A stretch of DNA of 16,752 nucleotides from UBA9410 sp963933065 (GTDB taxonomy: Bacteria > Actinomycetota > Acidimicrobiia > Acidimicrobiales > MedAcidi-G1): positions 1 to 16,752 of the forward strand of contig CAWVUB010000048.1 of assembly GCA_963933065.1 (NCBI GenBank). The letters are read 5' to 3'. This document shows, piece after piece, positions 1 to 7,346 of this stretch (the stretch's first letter is position 1; each line of letters begins with the position of its first letter). The notes beneath the pieces are model-generated. The model had not been told where the DNA came from. It did no database searches and saw only the letters and a program-made list of their open reading frames with translations. Position numbers and translations under genes: made by a program.

Positions 1-720
1 TACAAGGAGGTATGGCCGACTGGTAGCCAAAAGGGGGTTCCAGACGAAAGGGAGTTTCGATCGGCGCTAAAAACCAACGAGGGAGAGAACTCCTCGGTCG
101 AGATGCTCAGAACTTTCGGCGTTGAAGTAACTGATGCTCAGCTGAGCGGGGCTCCAGCCGTAATAAAAAAATGGATGGACATCGACGAGGTGTTGGCCTG
201 GGCGGTCGTTGACCGCTCAATCCGCAACGATGACGGTCCCTTCCACTGGTACTGCTCCGATGGCTTGTGCGGCAATCACAATTTCTACTGGTACGAAGAT
301 CCCACAACCGGCTTGCTCCACCTCATTCCTTGGGACCTGGACAACGCTTTTGAAAATATTAGAGAGGACCAGAACCCGGTCACTCCGATACCTGATGCTT
401 GGGGTGAGATCACCAATGACTGCAACGTGTTCAACTATGGACAGTGGGGTATACCTCAGCGGTCGGCAGCGTGCGATCCGCTGTTCGCCGCATGGGGGGT
501 CTTTGACGACGACTATCACCGAATTCTTGGCCAATTTTTAGATGGACCCTTCGCTAAAGACCAAGTGGAGAAACAGATCACGGCCTGGACTGCCCAGATA
601 AAAGAAGCCACCACTGAATCGGCTGATTCTCACGACGATGCCCTTCCAGTCGTTTATTGGGAGTGGGCCATCGACAATTTGCTGGCCGATCTCGATTACG
701 CCCGAGATGTTGCCCGTTAA
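1..720 (+). CDS. CotH kinase family protein, C-terminal part (5' truncated by window edge)
   Basis: The reading frame is open from base 1 and ends at TAA 718-720, giving the last 239 residues of a longer protein whose start lies outside the window. The signature is the block HNFYWYEDPTTG followed by LIPWDLDNAF (bases about 277-351). This is the conserved acidic, presumed metal-binding motif of CotH kinases, a family related to the Bacillus spore-coat protein kinase CotH and also found in non-sporulating bacteria, where members are usually secreted. Further CotH-like traits are WMDIDEVLAWAVVDR upstream and the Cys-rich WYCSDGLCGNHN stretch, whose cysteines could form a disulfide in an exported protein. 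The DUF4956 gene starts 62 bases downstream and a VTC-domain gene follows, a grouping I recall as recurrent. The substrate is unknown. The family call is secure. Secretion cannot be checked because the N-terminus is missing. Confidence 0.88.
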   Translation, partial: YKEVWPTGSQKGVPDEREFRSALKTNEGENSSVEMLRTFGVEVTDAQLSGAPAVIKKWMDIDEVLAWAVVDRSIRNDDGPFHWYCSDGLCGNHNFYWYEDPTTGLLHLIPWDLDNAFENIREDQNPVTPIPDAWGEITNDCNVFNYGQWGIPQRSAACDPLFAAWGVFDDDYHRILGQFLDGPFAKDQVEKQITAWTAQIKEATTESADSHDDALPVVYWEWAIDNLLADLDYARDVAR

Positions 721-734
721 CGCAATAATGACCC

Positions 735-760
735 GAGACCTAGTGTCACTCACTGGTCTC
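735..760 (+). other. Stem-loop between the CotH and DUF4956 genes
   Basis: GAGACC-t-AGTG (735-745) pairs with CACTGGTCTC (751-760). This gives a 10-bp stem with one bulged T and a TCACT loop. No T-run follows on either strand, so a classical intrinsic terminator is unlikely. It could be an mRNA processing or stability element, or a partial attenuator setting different levels of the flanking genes. Its function is inferred only from position. Confidence 0.45.
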
Positions 761-782
761 CCTGAACATAGGTAAGGACTCA

Positions 783-1340
783 ATGTCGACACCCTGGTTA
801 ATTGTCTCTGACCTACTTGCTTTGGCGGTACTGGTGTTCGTCATTTACTTCCCCAGAAATGGGCGCCGTGACATGGTGGTGGCGCTGCTTGGTCTGAATG
901 TTGGGTTGTTAGGTATCGCCATGACCCTGACTCGCAGCACAGTGAACCTTGGCCTCGGGCTGGGACTCTTCGGTGTGCTGTCAATTATTCGCCTTCGATC
1001 CACCGAGTTGGGTCAGCAGGAGGTGGCTTACTACTTCACAGCGCTCGCTCTGGGTCTGCTGGGTGGCATGCCGATAGAGCCGGCGTGGGCAACACCCAGT
1101 CTCATGGGTGCGGCTCTGGTTGCCATTTATATAGGCGATCATCCAAAGCTCTACGCCCGGAACCGGAACCAGACGGTCACCATGGATCGGGCCCATACCG
1201 ACGAGTCTGAACTCCGGGAGCGTCTTGAATTGATGCTGGGAGGAACGGTGGTCCGGCTCAAGGTCCGTCGTATCGACTTGGTGAACGACAGCACCGTGGT
1301 CGACGTTTGCTACAAACTCAATGGCAGTGGACAGCCCTGA
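783..1340 (+). CDS. DUF4956 family integral membrane protein
   Basis: This 185-residue protein has four or five predicted membrane segments (about residues 6-24, 31-49, 54-69, 81-95 and 101-118), judged by eye from hydrophobicity, then a soluble tail from about 119. The motif GLGLGLFGVLSIIRLRST (residues 57-74) is the glycine-rich hallmark of DUF4956. The biochemical role is unknown. By association with VTC-type polyphosphate polymerase and CotH proteins it is presumed to be a membrane partner of that group. The ATG at 783 is preceded by GGTAAGGA (771-778), a plausible ribosome binding site. The stop TGA 1338-1340 overlaps the next ATG by one base, implying translational coupling with the VTC gene. 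The family assignment is strong; any transport or scaffold function is inference. Confidence 0.85.
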   Translation: MSTPWLIVSDLLALAVLVFVIYFPRNGRRDMVVALLGLNVGLLGIAMTLTRSTVNLGLGLGLFGVLSIIRLRSTELGQQEVAYYFTALALGLLGGMPIEPAWATPSLMGAALVAIYIGDHPKLYARNRNQTVTMDRAHTDESELRERLELMLGGTVVRLKVRRIDLVNDSTVVDVCYKLNGSGQP

Positions 1341-2065
1341 TGATTGACACGTTGCCGTCGATTTCGCAGGCTGAGGTCGAGGATATGGCTGAACTGCAGT
1401 TGCGAAAGGACCGCAAGTACATAATCCAGGTCAAAAATTTTGATCAATTGTGGAACGACCTCCCGGAGGGAGTCTTCGCCCTGAGCATTGATGGGCGTCA
1501 CGACTTTCGTTATGAATCCTGCTACTTCGACACCCCAAACCTTTTGGCGTATCGGGCTGCTGCGCATAGCCGACGGCGTCGCTTCAAGGTCCGATTCCGG
1601 CACTACCTAGAGACCAACGAGCACATGCTTGAAGTCAAGTTGAGAACTGCTCGAGGGCAAAGCCAAAAGATACGAATACCGGTAGATGAAGGTGAAGCTG
1701 ATCTTTGGTCACCGGAAAGCCAGATCTTCGTTGATGAGGCAACTGATAGCAGCATCGCGGGCGGTCTTGAACCCGTGCTAACGACGCAGTACCGGCGGTC
1801 CACTCTCGTTGACCCCACCGGAGCTTCTCGGCTTACCATTGATCGTGAGGTCACGTGCATGGACCTGGCTGGGCGATCGATGTCAGTAAATGGGCTGGTA
1901 ATCGAGTCCAAAACCGTGGGCCCTCCGAGCCGGTTTGATCGTTGGCTGTGGACCCACGGGGTGAGGCCAATCCGGCTATCGAAGTACTGCACCGGACTCG
2001 CTGCGCTACGGCCAGAACTACCGTCGAACAAGTGGCATAGGACTTTGCAGAATTACGTAAAGTAG
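1340..2065 (+). CDS. VTC domain (polyphosphate polymerase domain) protein
   Basis: This 241-residue protein resembles the catalytic domain of yeast Vtc4, which makes polyphosphate from ATP inside a CYTH-type tunnel lined by basic residues. Visible family motifs are RKDRKY (22-27), YFDT (62-65), the basic strand RFKVRFRHY (81-89), EVKLR (98-102), ESKT (189-192) and SKY near the end (214-216). These conserved Arg/Lys and acidic residues would bind the phosphate chain and metal. No SPX domain or membrane segment is visible, so membrane attachment may depend on the DUF4956 partner. I chose the ATG at 1340, which overlaps the DUF4956 stop (TGATG). An upstream ATG at 1307 would add only 11 residues that do not look like the family. 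Polymerase activity is inferred from the family, not shown. Confidence 0.87.
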   Translation: MIDTLPSISQAEVEDMAELQLRKDRKYIIQVKNFDQLWNDLPEGVFALSIDGRHDFRYESCYFDTPNLLAYRAAAHSRRRRFKVRFRHYLETNEHMLEVKLRTARGQSQKIRIPVDEGEADLWSPESQIFVDEATDSSIAGGLEPVLTTQYRRSTLVDPTGASRLTIDREVTCMDLAGRSMSVNGLVIESKTVGPPSRFDRWLWTHGVRPIRLSKYCTGLAALRPELPSNKWHRTLQNYVK

Positions 2066-2265
2066 AGACAACCCACCGTTTGATCACCTAATGGGTCTGG
2101 TTTAGACCGCACCATCACCCTGACAACCATTAGAGCGAAGGGTCCTGGGAATGTTTTTGACTTCTTAAAGGTCGCAGAGTGACTCTTGTGTTCTTCAACC
2201 GTTTCAGGTCGAAGAAATAAATTGCTTTGGAACTGCAAGTAGCTCGCTTGGCCTTAGACGAGGTC

Positions 2266-3969
2266 TCACCAGAGGCAGCCGCACTCAACGGTTGCGTCTA
2301 GCGCTTTCCATCGAAACGGTGTGGGTTCGGACATGGCGCTACAACCAGTGCACTGGAGTACAAATCCATCGGGTCGCTTAATAAGGGTCACCGGTTGCTC
2401 TCCGGTTGAGAGCCTTGCTGCCTTAGCCTTTGGAACTCTTTTAACGCCGAGCGCAGGGAGTTCTGGTACTTCAAAGTCCAAATAGGGCGGAGCGGTGTTA
2501 TCGACCGGATCTGAATCCCAAGCATCGTCATGAGCTTTGGTGAGATCGTCCCAGGCGAGGAAGTTGAGCCATGCATACCTCTCGAAACTGTCGACTTGAG
2601 TAGGTATATCTGCCAGCGATGTCATAGGGCCAATTGTTTGTGGGAGCGTCAGAGTCTCGGAACCGTGGTAGTCCAGAAAGCCATTGAGTTCTGCATGATC
2701 CTCCGCACCGAAAATCCATGATGATTCGGCAATGTCTTGGATCTCTTCCATGAAACCGTCGCGTTCGTCGGTCCGCGGGTCCTCAAGAGTGTCACTCGCG
2801 AAAAGGATCACAAACCGGGCTCCGCTGCCGAGCGGCTTGCGTCTGAGAATCCGCCCCATGCGTTGGATCATCTGGCGGCGAGTCCTGCTGGCACTGATGA
2901 CGATGCCTAGGTTGGCGTCGGGTACGTCGATTCCCTCGTCAAGCACGCGGGGAGCGGCAACAGCATCGATGACCCCTACCCGAAGATCGTCAAGGATGCG
3001 TTCACGCTCACCACGGTTCGTTTCCCCTGTGATGATTTCTATATTTAGAAGAGGGTCCAGTCGATTAATCGCATGGTTCGCGGCCTTCACGGTCTGCGTA
3101 AATAGCAGGCTTCCTGCCGCCTGTTTGATTAACGGTGCGAAGCGGGACAGAACGTCGTACTTCGTTCGGCTCGTAGCGACAATTTCTCGCCGCCTTGAGA
3201 ATGCTTCGAGATATGTCACGGCTGCCTTGCCGTTTGGTCCTGCATCGTGTTCAGCGAGGTAACTGACTGCCGCAAGGAAGGCACTGAATGGATCTTGTGG
3301 CATATCTGGTATTGCCCGAAGCGACTGGCGCGCCTGAACAAGTGACGTTTCGATCTCGTCGTACTCGATACGTTCCTCACGGGCCAGTGGAACAGCAGCA
3401 AAGGCAACCCGGGGTTGAGCGCAGACGCCGTCATCGATGGCCTCTCCGAAGCCGTAGCGAAAGCAGACCCCCCCAAAATATGGCAGCAGAGTTTTCTCGA
3501 CAGCCTGATCAGAGCGCTCCAAAGTTGCTGTAAGTCCTAGGCGCTCTTGGTATTCGTGTATGAGCGATTGCCTGAGGGTCTCACCACCGAAGCCGTGGCA
3601 CTCGTCAGCGATGATTAGGCCGCCGGCTTCGGTTGGGGGTAGGGGGCGTCTAGCGCTCGCTGAATGTCGGGTCGTCACGAGAACGTCGCAGCCGTCTACC
3701 CCATCGCTGAAGTTGTCGCCGAGGCGGCCAATCCGACAATTCGGGAGAGTCTCGTTTAGACGGAGGGCCCACTGGTTCATCAAGACCCGGCTGGGCACGA
3801 CGACCAAGACAAAGAGGCCCCGCCGGTGTGCATCAGCGGCTGCAATCAGAGCGACATTGGTTTTCCCAGAGCCGGTGACGGCCTCCACTATCCCGCGGCG
3901 GCCACAACGAAGCCAACTGACAAGTGCTTCAAATTGCCAACGGTAGAGACTCTGTTTGGTGTGGTTCAT
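2266..3969 (-). CDS. SF2 DEAD/DEAH-type helicase, XPB/SSL2-like
   Basis: This 567-residue ATP-dependent nucleic-acid translocase begins almost directly with the helicase core. Motifs are YRWQFEAL (9-16, Q-motif region), Walker A TGSGKT (32-37), DECH (122-125), TAT (147-149), a motif V-like VLDEGIDVPDA (342-352) and motif VI QRMGRILRRK (369-378). The stretch after TAT (LERSDQ, YRYGF-like, EAIDDGV) resembles XPB/SSL2, but the N-terminal damage-recognition domain of full XPB is absent. The C-terminus carries CxxC (540, 543) and CxC (563, 565), a possible zinc site. RadD-type helicases have a similar layout and are the main alternative. It stands alone: no nuclease or DNA methyltransferase is adjacent, so repair or defence cannot be decided. 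The ATG at 3969 is the first start codon of the frame. The gene converges on the VTC gene across 200 bases. Confidence 0.85.
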   Translation of the reverse strand: MNHTKQSLYRWQFEALVSWLRCGRRGIVEAVTGSGKTNVALIAAADAHRRGLFVLVVVPSRVLMNQWALRLNETLPNCRIGRLGDNFSDGVDGCDVLVTTRHSASARRPLPPTEAGGLIIADECHGFGGETLRQSLIHEYQERLGLTATLERSDQAVEKTLLPYFGGVCFRYGFGEAIDDGVCAQPRVAFAAVPLAREERIEYDEIETSLVQARQSLRAIPDMPQDPFSAFLAAVSYLAEHDAGPNGKAAVTYLEAFSRRREIVATSRTKYDVLSRFAPLIKQAAGSLLFTQTVKAANHAINRLDPLLNIEIITGETNRGERERILDDLRVGVIDAVAAPRVLDEGIDVPDANLGIVISASRTRRQMIQRMGRILRRKPLGSGARFVILFASDTLEDPRTDERDGFMEEIQDIAESSWIFGAEDHAELNGFLDYHGSETLTLPQTIGPMTSLADIPTQVDSFERYAWLNFLAWDDLTKAHDDAWDSDPVDNTAPPYLDFEVPELPALGVKRVPKAKAARLSTGEQPVTLIKRPDGFVLQCTGCSAMSEPTPFRWKALDATVECGCLW

Positions 3970-4268
3970 GCGGCGATCAGGTCGAGAGATGTTCTGCGAG
4001 ACCTGACGGTATTGGTGGAAGTCACTAATGACGCATTACCGAGCCCTGATTATGTGCCGGGGTCGTGTCGGGCGTCGTTGTTCTATGGCTCTATGTGCGT
4101 GGATATGGAGACAGGTTTGCAAGGGAAGGCGTACGTCTCCAGAAACTCAGCCTTGCTTGATTGGGCCCTGCTTGAAGTTATTGCTGGAGCTGGGCTTAGG
4201 GCAACAAGTCGAGAAGGCCTATTTGTTGGAGGGAACTTGCAGTATTTATTATTGGCCCAAAACGCAGC

Positions 4269-4290
4269 ACAGCCCCCCGAAGGAGGCTGT
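4269..4290 (-). other. Hairpin with C(UUCG)G tetraloop on the minus strand
   Basis: Read on the minus strand the sequence is ACAGCCTCC, TTCG, GGGGGCTGT: nine base pairs (one a U-G wobble) closed by a C(UUCG)G tetraloop, an unusually stable RNA cap. On the plus strand the same position has a C-A mismatch and a CGAA loop, so the fold fits a minus-strand transcript better. It lies about 300 bases upstream of the helicase start. Only a TTTT lies some bases downstream, so it is at best a weak terminator. It may belong to the helicase leader or to a small RNA. Confidence 0.45.
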
Positions 4291-4594
4291 ACCCGGAGTT
4301 TCACTAGAGCAGCCTCTCGGCGCATCGACCTCTTCCCCAAAGGGTTGAGGTGTGGTCATCCCGAGGGACTTCCACGTTTTTGTTCCATCCCGAGCGGACC
4401 TTCACCGAAGTGTCAACCCGCTGAGAGTATTTCTAATCGCGGCCTAGGGGTTGGCGCAAGCGAAATAAATACAGTCGGAACTAGAACTCATACGGCTCCC
4501 ATGCAGCGAAAGATCTACACATTGTGTCTATTCTGGCTTTATTGGGCACGCCGTTTGAAGCAGTTCATGGTTCCTGTAAGTCCAACCCGCGACC

Positions 4595-4600
4595 AGGAAG
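4595..4600 (+). promoter_or_regulatory. Ribosome binding site fixing the methyltransferase GTG start
   Basis: AGGAAG lies six bases before the GTG at 4607, the expected Shine-Dalgarno spacing. This supports GTG 4607 over the out-of-frame ATGs at 4602 and 4605. Confidence 0.65.
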
Positions 4601-4606
4601 AATGAT

Positions 4607-5623
4607 GTGAGTCACAAGACAACAACTGTGATCGATCGACTCGGTGCCCTGAAGGGCCTGCTGACCATCAGCGACGAAGATTTCAATGCATACATGCGGT
4701 CCTACGAAGAGTTGTTTGTCGACTCACCCGAAAATACTAAAGCAGACCACGCCAACGGTGTCCCACTAAAGGGCTACCCACAGGGAAGCAGTGACGAACT
4801 TCAGGAGCTCTACAAGGTCATTCATCTGTTGTGCACCCTCGGTTCTGTTGAAAAGATGTACATGCCGCCCGAGATCGATCCAGAAAAATCTGTACTACAG
4901 AATCAGATTCTGTTTGAACAGATCGTTGCCAACGATCTCAATTTGACCAGAGGGGACAAAGTTCTCGATCTTGGGTGTGGGTGTGGCGCCATCGCCGAGC
5001 ACATCGCTGACTTGACCGGAGCCATGCCCTACGGCATCAACCTCGACGGATCTCAGATCGAGAAGTCTTGGAAGAACCCGAACCTTTCGAGCTCCAACTT
5101 CACCATCGGCGATTTCAACAAGCCACTCGAATTTAGTGATGGCGCATTCGACGCGGTCTATGCCATCCAGCCGATGACCTACGTCAGCGACCATGAGTTC
5201 ACCTTCAAGGAGGTGTCTCGCGTCCTGAAGCCAGGAGGAATGTTTGTCATCAATGATGTGGCGGCGCTCGATGCCTATGACAGCGAAAACGAACATCAGA
5301 AGACTCTCATTCAGCACACACGCGAACTGACGGTGTTTGGAGGACTCTGGTACTACAAGTACTGGGAGGACTCGTATCGGAACGCTGGCTTCAACTTGAT
5401 TTCTTCTACGGGCAGACCTGCGGTTGAAATGATCAAGAAAGAGGTCGCGCTGTTCGACAAGTATGAAGCGGTGTTTAAGTTTCTCGCCAAGGTTGGCCTG
5501 ATTCCAAAAAAGACTAACGCACTGATGAAACGCATGAACGAAAATAGCCAGTCCTACATCCGAGCCGAGGAAGAGGGGCTGTTAACGCTGAATTGGCACT
5601 GTGTCGGTGAGAAACCGGAATGA
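4607..5623 (+). CDS. SAM-dependent methyltransferase resembling sterol C-24 methyltransferases (ERG6/SMT type)
   Basis: This 338-residue class I methyltransferase has the SAM-binding motif VLDLGCGCG (119-127), the acidic second-strand loop GINLDGSQI (143-151), GDF (168-170), FDAVYAIQ (181-188) and RVLKPGGMFV (205-214). FDAVYAI, the later AYDSENEHQK stretch (223-232) and the C-terminal organisation recall eukaryotic SMT1/ERG6, whose length is nearly the same, so C-methylation of a sterol-like or other lipid substrate is a reasonable guess. No sterol or hopanoid genes are visible nearby, and small-molecule or ubiquinone-type methyltransferases share most of these motifs. The gene looks AT-richer than the housekeeping block and stands alone between non-coding stretches, consistent with horizontal acquisition. 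The start is GTG with a good ribosome binding site. The methyltransferase call is firm; the substrate is uncertain. Confidence 0.8.
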   Translation: MSHKTTTVIDRLGALKGLLTISDEDFNAYMRSYEELFVDSPENTKADHANGVPLKGYPQGSSDELQELYKVIHLLCTLGSVEKMYMPPEIDPEKSVLQNQILFEQIVANDLNLTRGDKVLDLGCGCGAIAEHIADLTGAMPYGINLDGSQIEKSWKNPNLSSSNFTIGDFNKPLEFSDGAFDAVYAIQPMTYVSDHEFTFKEVSRVLKPGGMFVINDVAALDAYDSENEHQKTLIQHTRELTVFGGLWYYKYWEDSYRNAGFNLISSTGRPAVEMIKKEVALFDKYEAVFKFLAKVGLIPKKTNALMKRMNENSQSYIRAEEEGLLTLNWHCVGEKPE

Positions 5624-5663
5624 CCTAGGACATTTCTGGATTGGAGTTCCGCTCCAGGCGCGG

Positions 5664-5719
5664 CGAGAGATAAAGCAGGGATTCTTAAAGAGTTCTGTTT
5701 AAGTAGCGCTCTCGTTTTT
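5664..5719 (+). terminator. Possible intrinsic terminator after the methyltransferase gene
   Basis: CGAGAG (5664-5669) pairs with CTCTCG (5709-5714), which is followed directly by TTTTT (5715-5719). Nested inside is a second perfect repeat, CTTAAA (5684-5689) with TTTAAG (5698-5703). The branched layout is longer than a standard terminator and the inner stem is weak. It would separate the methyltransferase from phoH. A smaller hairpin TGGAG/CTCCA lies just upstream around 5642-5656. Confidence 0.45.
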
Positions 5720-5828
5720 CAAGGAGGATCGCGGGTCGCCTCAACCGAACCGAAGCCCCTCCTGTTCCATTTTCAAGCTAAGGCAACTGTATTTGGTGGA
5801 CCCTGCAGACGGAGACCTCTGGGGCCGG

Positions 5829-5834
5829 TACCCT
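5829..5834 (+). promoter_or_regulatory. Candidate -10 element of the phoH operon
   Basis: TACCCT lies 11 bases before the phoH ATG. There is no purine-rich ribosome binding site between them, so the transcript would begin within a few bases of the start codon. No clear -35 is visible. The same hexamer precedes glyS. Confidence 0.4.
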
Positions 5835-5845
5835 GTGGTCTGCTC

Positions 5846-6808
5846 ATGGAGTCGTCCACGCTTACCGTCAACGTTCCTGGCAACGATCTCATGTTAGATC
5901 TGGTGGGTGAGCGAGATATCTTGCTCCGGCGGATCGAAGGGGCCTTCCCTGGTTCTTCTATCCATGTTCGTGGAAATCAAATCACCATCGACGGTGATCA
6001 TGCCAAAACTGTCGAAACGGTGTTTGGAGAGATGGTGGCACTACTCCAAAAAGGCCTCACCATTGATGAGCGGACGCTTGACCGGACAATCGAGATGGTA
6101 CGAGCTGACGAACGCCCATCAGAGGTGCTGACAACCGAGATTCTTCGAACCTCGCGTGGCAAACCAGTGCGCCCTAGATCTTCTGGCCAGAAGCGTTACG
6201 TGGAGGCTGTCACAGATGGAATAATTACTTTTGGTATAGGCCCGGCGGGTACTGGTAAGAGTTGGCTGGCTGTGGCTCTAGGGGTGCGGGCCCTCCAGAC
6301 TGGTCAGGTTGACCGCATTGTCCTGACCCGGCCGTTGGTTGAAGCCGGCGAACGGGTTGGTTTCCTACCCGGTGATCTAATGGCCAAAGTCGACCCCTAC
6401 CTGCGGCCTCTTTATGACGCGCTGTTTGACATGGTTGATACCGAGACAGCTGATCGCCTAGTTGACCGGGGCCAGGTCGAGGTGGCCCCACTGGCCTTTA
6501 TGCGGGGCCGCACATTAAACAACAGTTTTATCATCCTTGATGAAGCTCAGAACACGACGCCAGAACAAATGAAGATGTTCCTGACTCGGGTGGGTTTCGG
6601 ATCCCGGGTGGTGGTGACAGGTGATACCAGCCAAGTGGATGTCCCTGGTGGCCGCAGTGGATTGGCTGACCTTGAAAAACTACTCACCGGGATTGATGGC
6701 CTTTCGTTTGTCCACTTAGGGGCGCGTGATGTGGTCCGGCACCGCATCGTGCAGGACATCGTTGAGGCTTACGAACGCGCGGCCATAGTTGATGAGGTTG
6801 GTCGATGA
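5846..6808 (+). CDS. phoH: PhoH family ATPase (YbeZ-like)
   Basis: This 320-residue cytoplasmic P-loop NTPase has the usual length of the family. The N-terminal part (about 1-75) is the KH-like region of bacterial PhoH/YbeZ. The ATPase core carries Walker A GPAGTGKS (132-139), Walker B LDEAQN (231-236) and a downstream VVTGDTSQVD stretch typical of PhoH. YbeZ acts with the endoribonuclease YbeY in rRNA processing and ribosome quality control, and ybeY follows here after seven bases, the conserved pairing. The ATG at 5846 has no Shine-Dalgarno sequence but a TACCCT hexamer just upstream, suggesting near-leaderless expression of the whole phoH-ybeY-CorC-type-era operon. The helicase activity sometimes proposed for PhoH is not shown by the sequence. 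Confidence 0.95.
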   Translation: MESSTLTVNVPGNDLMLDLVGERDILLRRIEGAFPGSSIHVRGNQITIDGDHAKTVETVFGEMVALLQKGLTIDERTLDRTIEMVRADERPSEVLTTEILRTSRGKPVRPRSSGQKRYVEAVTDGIITFGIGPAGTGKSWLAVALGVRALQTGQVDRIVLTRPLVEAGERVGFLPGDLMAKVDPYLRPLYDALFDMVDTETADRLVDRGQVEVAPLAFMRGRTLNNSFIILDEAQNTTPEQMKMFLTRVGFGSRVVVTGDTSQVDVPGGRSGLADLEKLLTGIDGLSFVHLGARDVVRHRIVQDIVEAYERAAIVDEVGR

Positions 6809-6815
6809 GGAAGCA

Positions 6816-7346
6816 ATGAGGGGCAAACTTCCAGGATTCCCACTCGCAGGTTTGATCACAGTGATCGTGGACGATGAACGAGGTGATCTGGAAGCCGGGT
6901 GTTTGATCGATACCGAAGACTGTCGGATGCTGGTGGCCGATGTGCTGACCCACGAAGATTTAAGCGAACGTGACTTCGAGGTCCATGTGCATTTGGTTGA
7001 CGAAGAACCGATAGCAGCGTTGAACCTCGAACATATGGGCCTCGAAGGCCCAACCGATGTCCTTTCCTTCCCAATCGAAGATCCGGTGGACCTCAGCCTG
7101 GGTAGCCCATCAGAGGTACCCCTGCTACTTGGCGACATTGTGCTTTGCCCGACAGTGGCCTACCGGCAGGCGGCGGAACACGCTGGGGATTTCGACTCCG
7201 AAATCGCCCTGCTGCTTGTCCACGGAGTATTACACCTCCTCGGGTACGACCATGCGGTGCCTGATGATGAGGCTGTAATGCGCGAGCGTGAACGTCTTCA
7301 TTTGGCTCGTTACATGGGAGATCGCCACGGAGGGCCCCACCTGTGA
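6816..7346 (+). CDS. ybeY: Endoribonuclease YbeY (rRNA maturation factor)
   Basis: YbeY is a single-domain zinc metalloprotein needed for 16S rRNA 3' end maturation and 70S ribosome quality control. The zinc-binding signature HGVLHLLGYDH (residues 136-146) supplies three histidines, and the conserved PTDVLSFP block and LGDIVLCP strand precede it. I chose ATG 6816, seven bases after the phoH stop, because GAGG (6807-6810) lies five bases upstream. In-frame starts at 6789, 6792 and 6798 would overlap phoH and add residues that do not look like the family. The stop overlaps the next GTG by four bases (GTGA), so translation is probably coupled to the CorC-type gene. Length (176 residues) is normal for actinobacteria. 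Confidence 0.94.
   Translation: MRGKLPGFPLAGLITVIVDDERGDLEAGCLIDTEDCRMLVADVLTHEDLSERDFEVHVHLVDEEPIAALNLEHMGLEGPTDVLSFPIEDPVDLSLGSPSEVPLLLGDIVLCPTVAYRQAAEHAGDFDSEIALLLVHGVLHLLGYDHAVPDDEAVMRERERLHLARYMGDRHGGPHL

Larger units (their letters stand above)
3970..4606. other. Stretch without a convincing gene, between divergent helicase and methyltransferase genes
   Basis: These 637 bases lie between the starts of two divergent genes. One plus-strand frame stays open right through to TGA 4603-4605, but most of its start-side is antisense to the helicase and its translation resembles no family I know and has irregular composition. A short minus-strand frame at 4083-4340 is equally unconvincing. The visible structure is a UUCG-capped hairpin (4269-4290), a weaker inverted repeat around 4329-4350, and the ribosome binding site of the methyltransferase at the right end. 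I see no tRNA. It may hold promoters for both neighbours, a non-coding RNA or a decayed gene. Confidence 0.5.

Noticed and set aside
2094..2108. Small hairpin GGTCT/AGACC in the 200-base VTC-helicase gap
   Set aside because: Only five pairs and no T-run on either strand, so it cannot be supported as a terminator. Nothing else stands out in this gap.
3826..4605. 259-codon plus-strand open frame running out of the helicase region
   Set aside because: Its first part is antisense to conserved helicase motifs and the rest matches no family by eye. Kept only as an unexplained open stretch.
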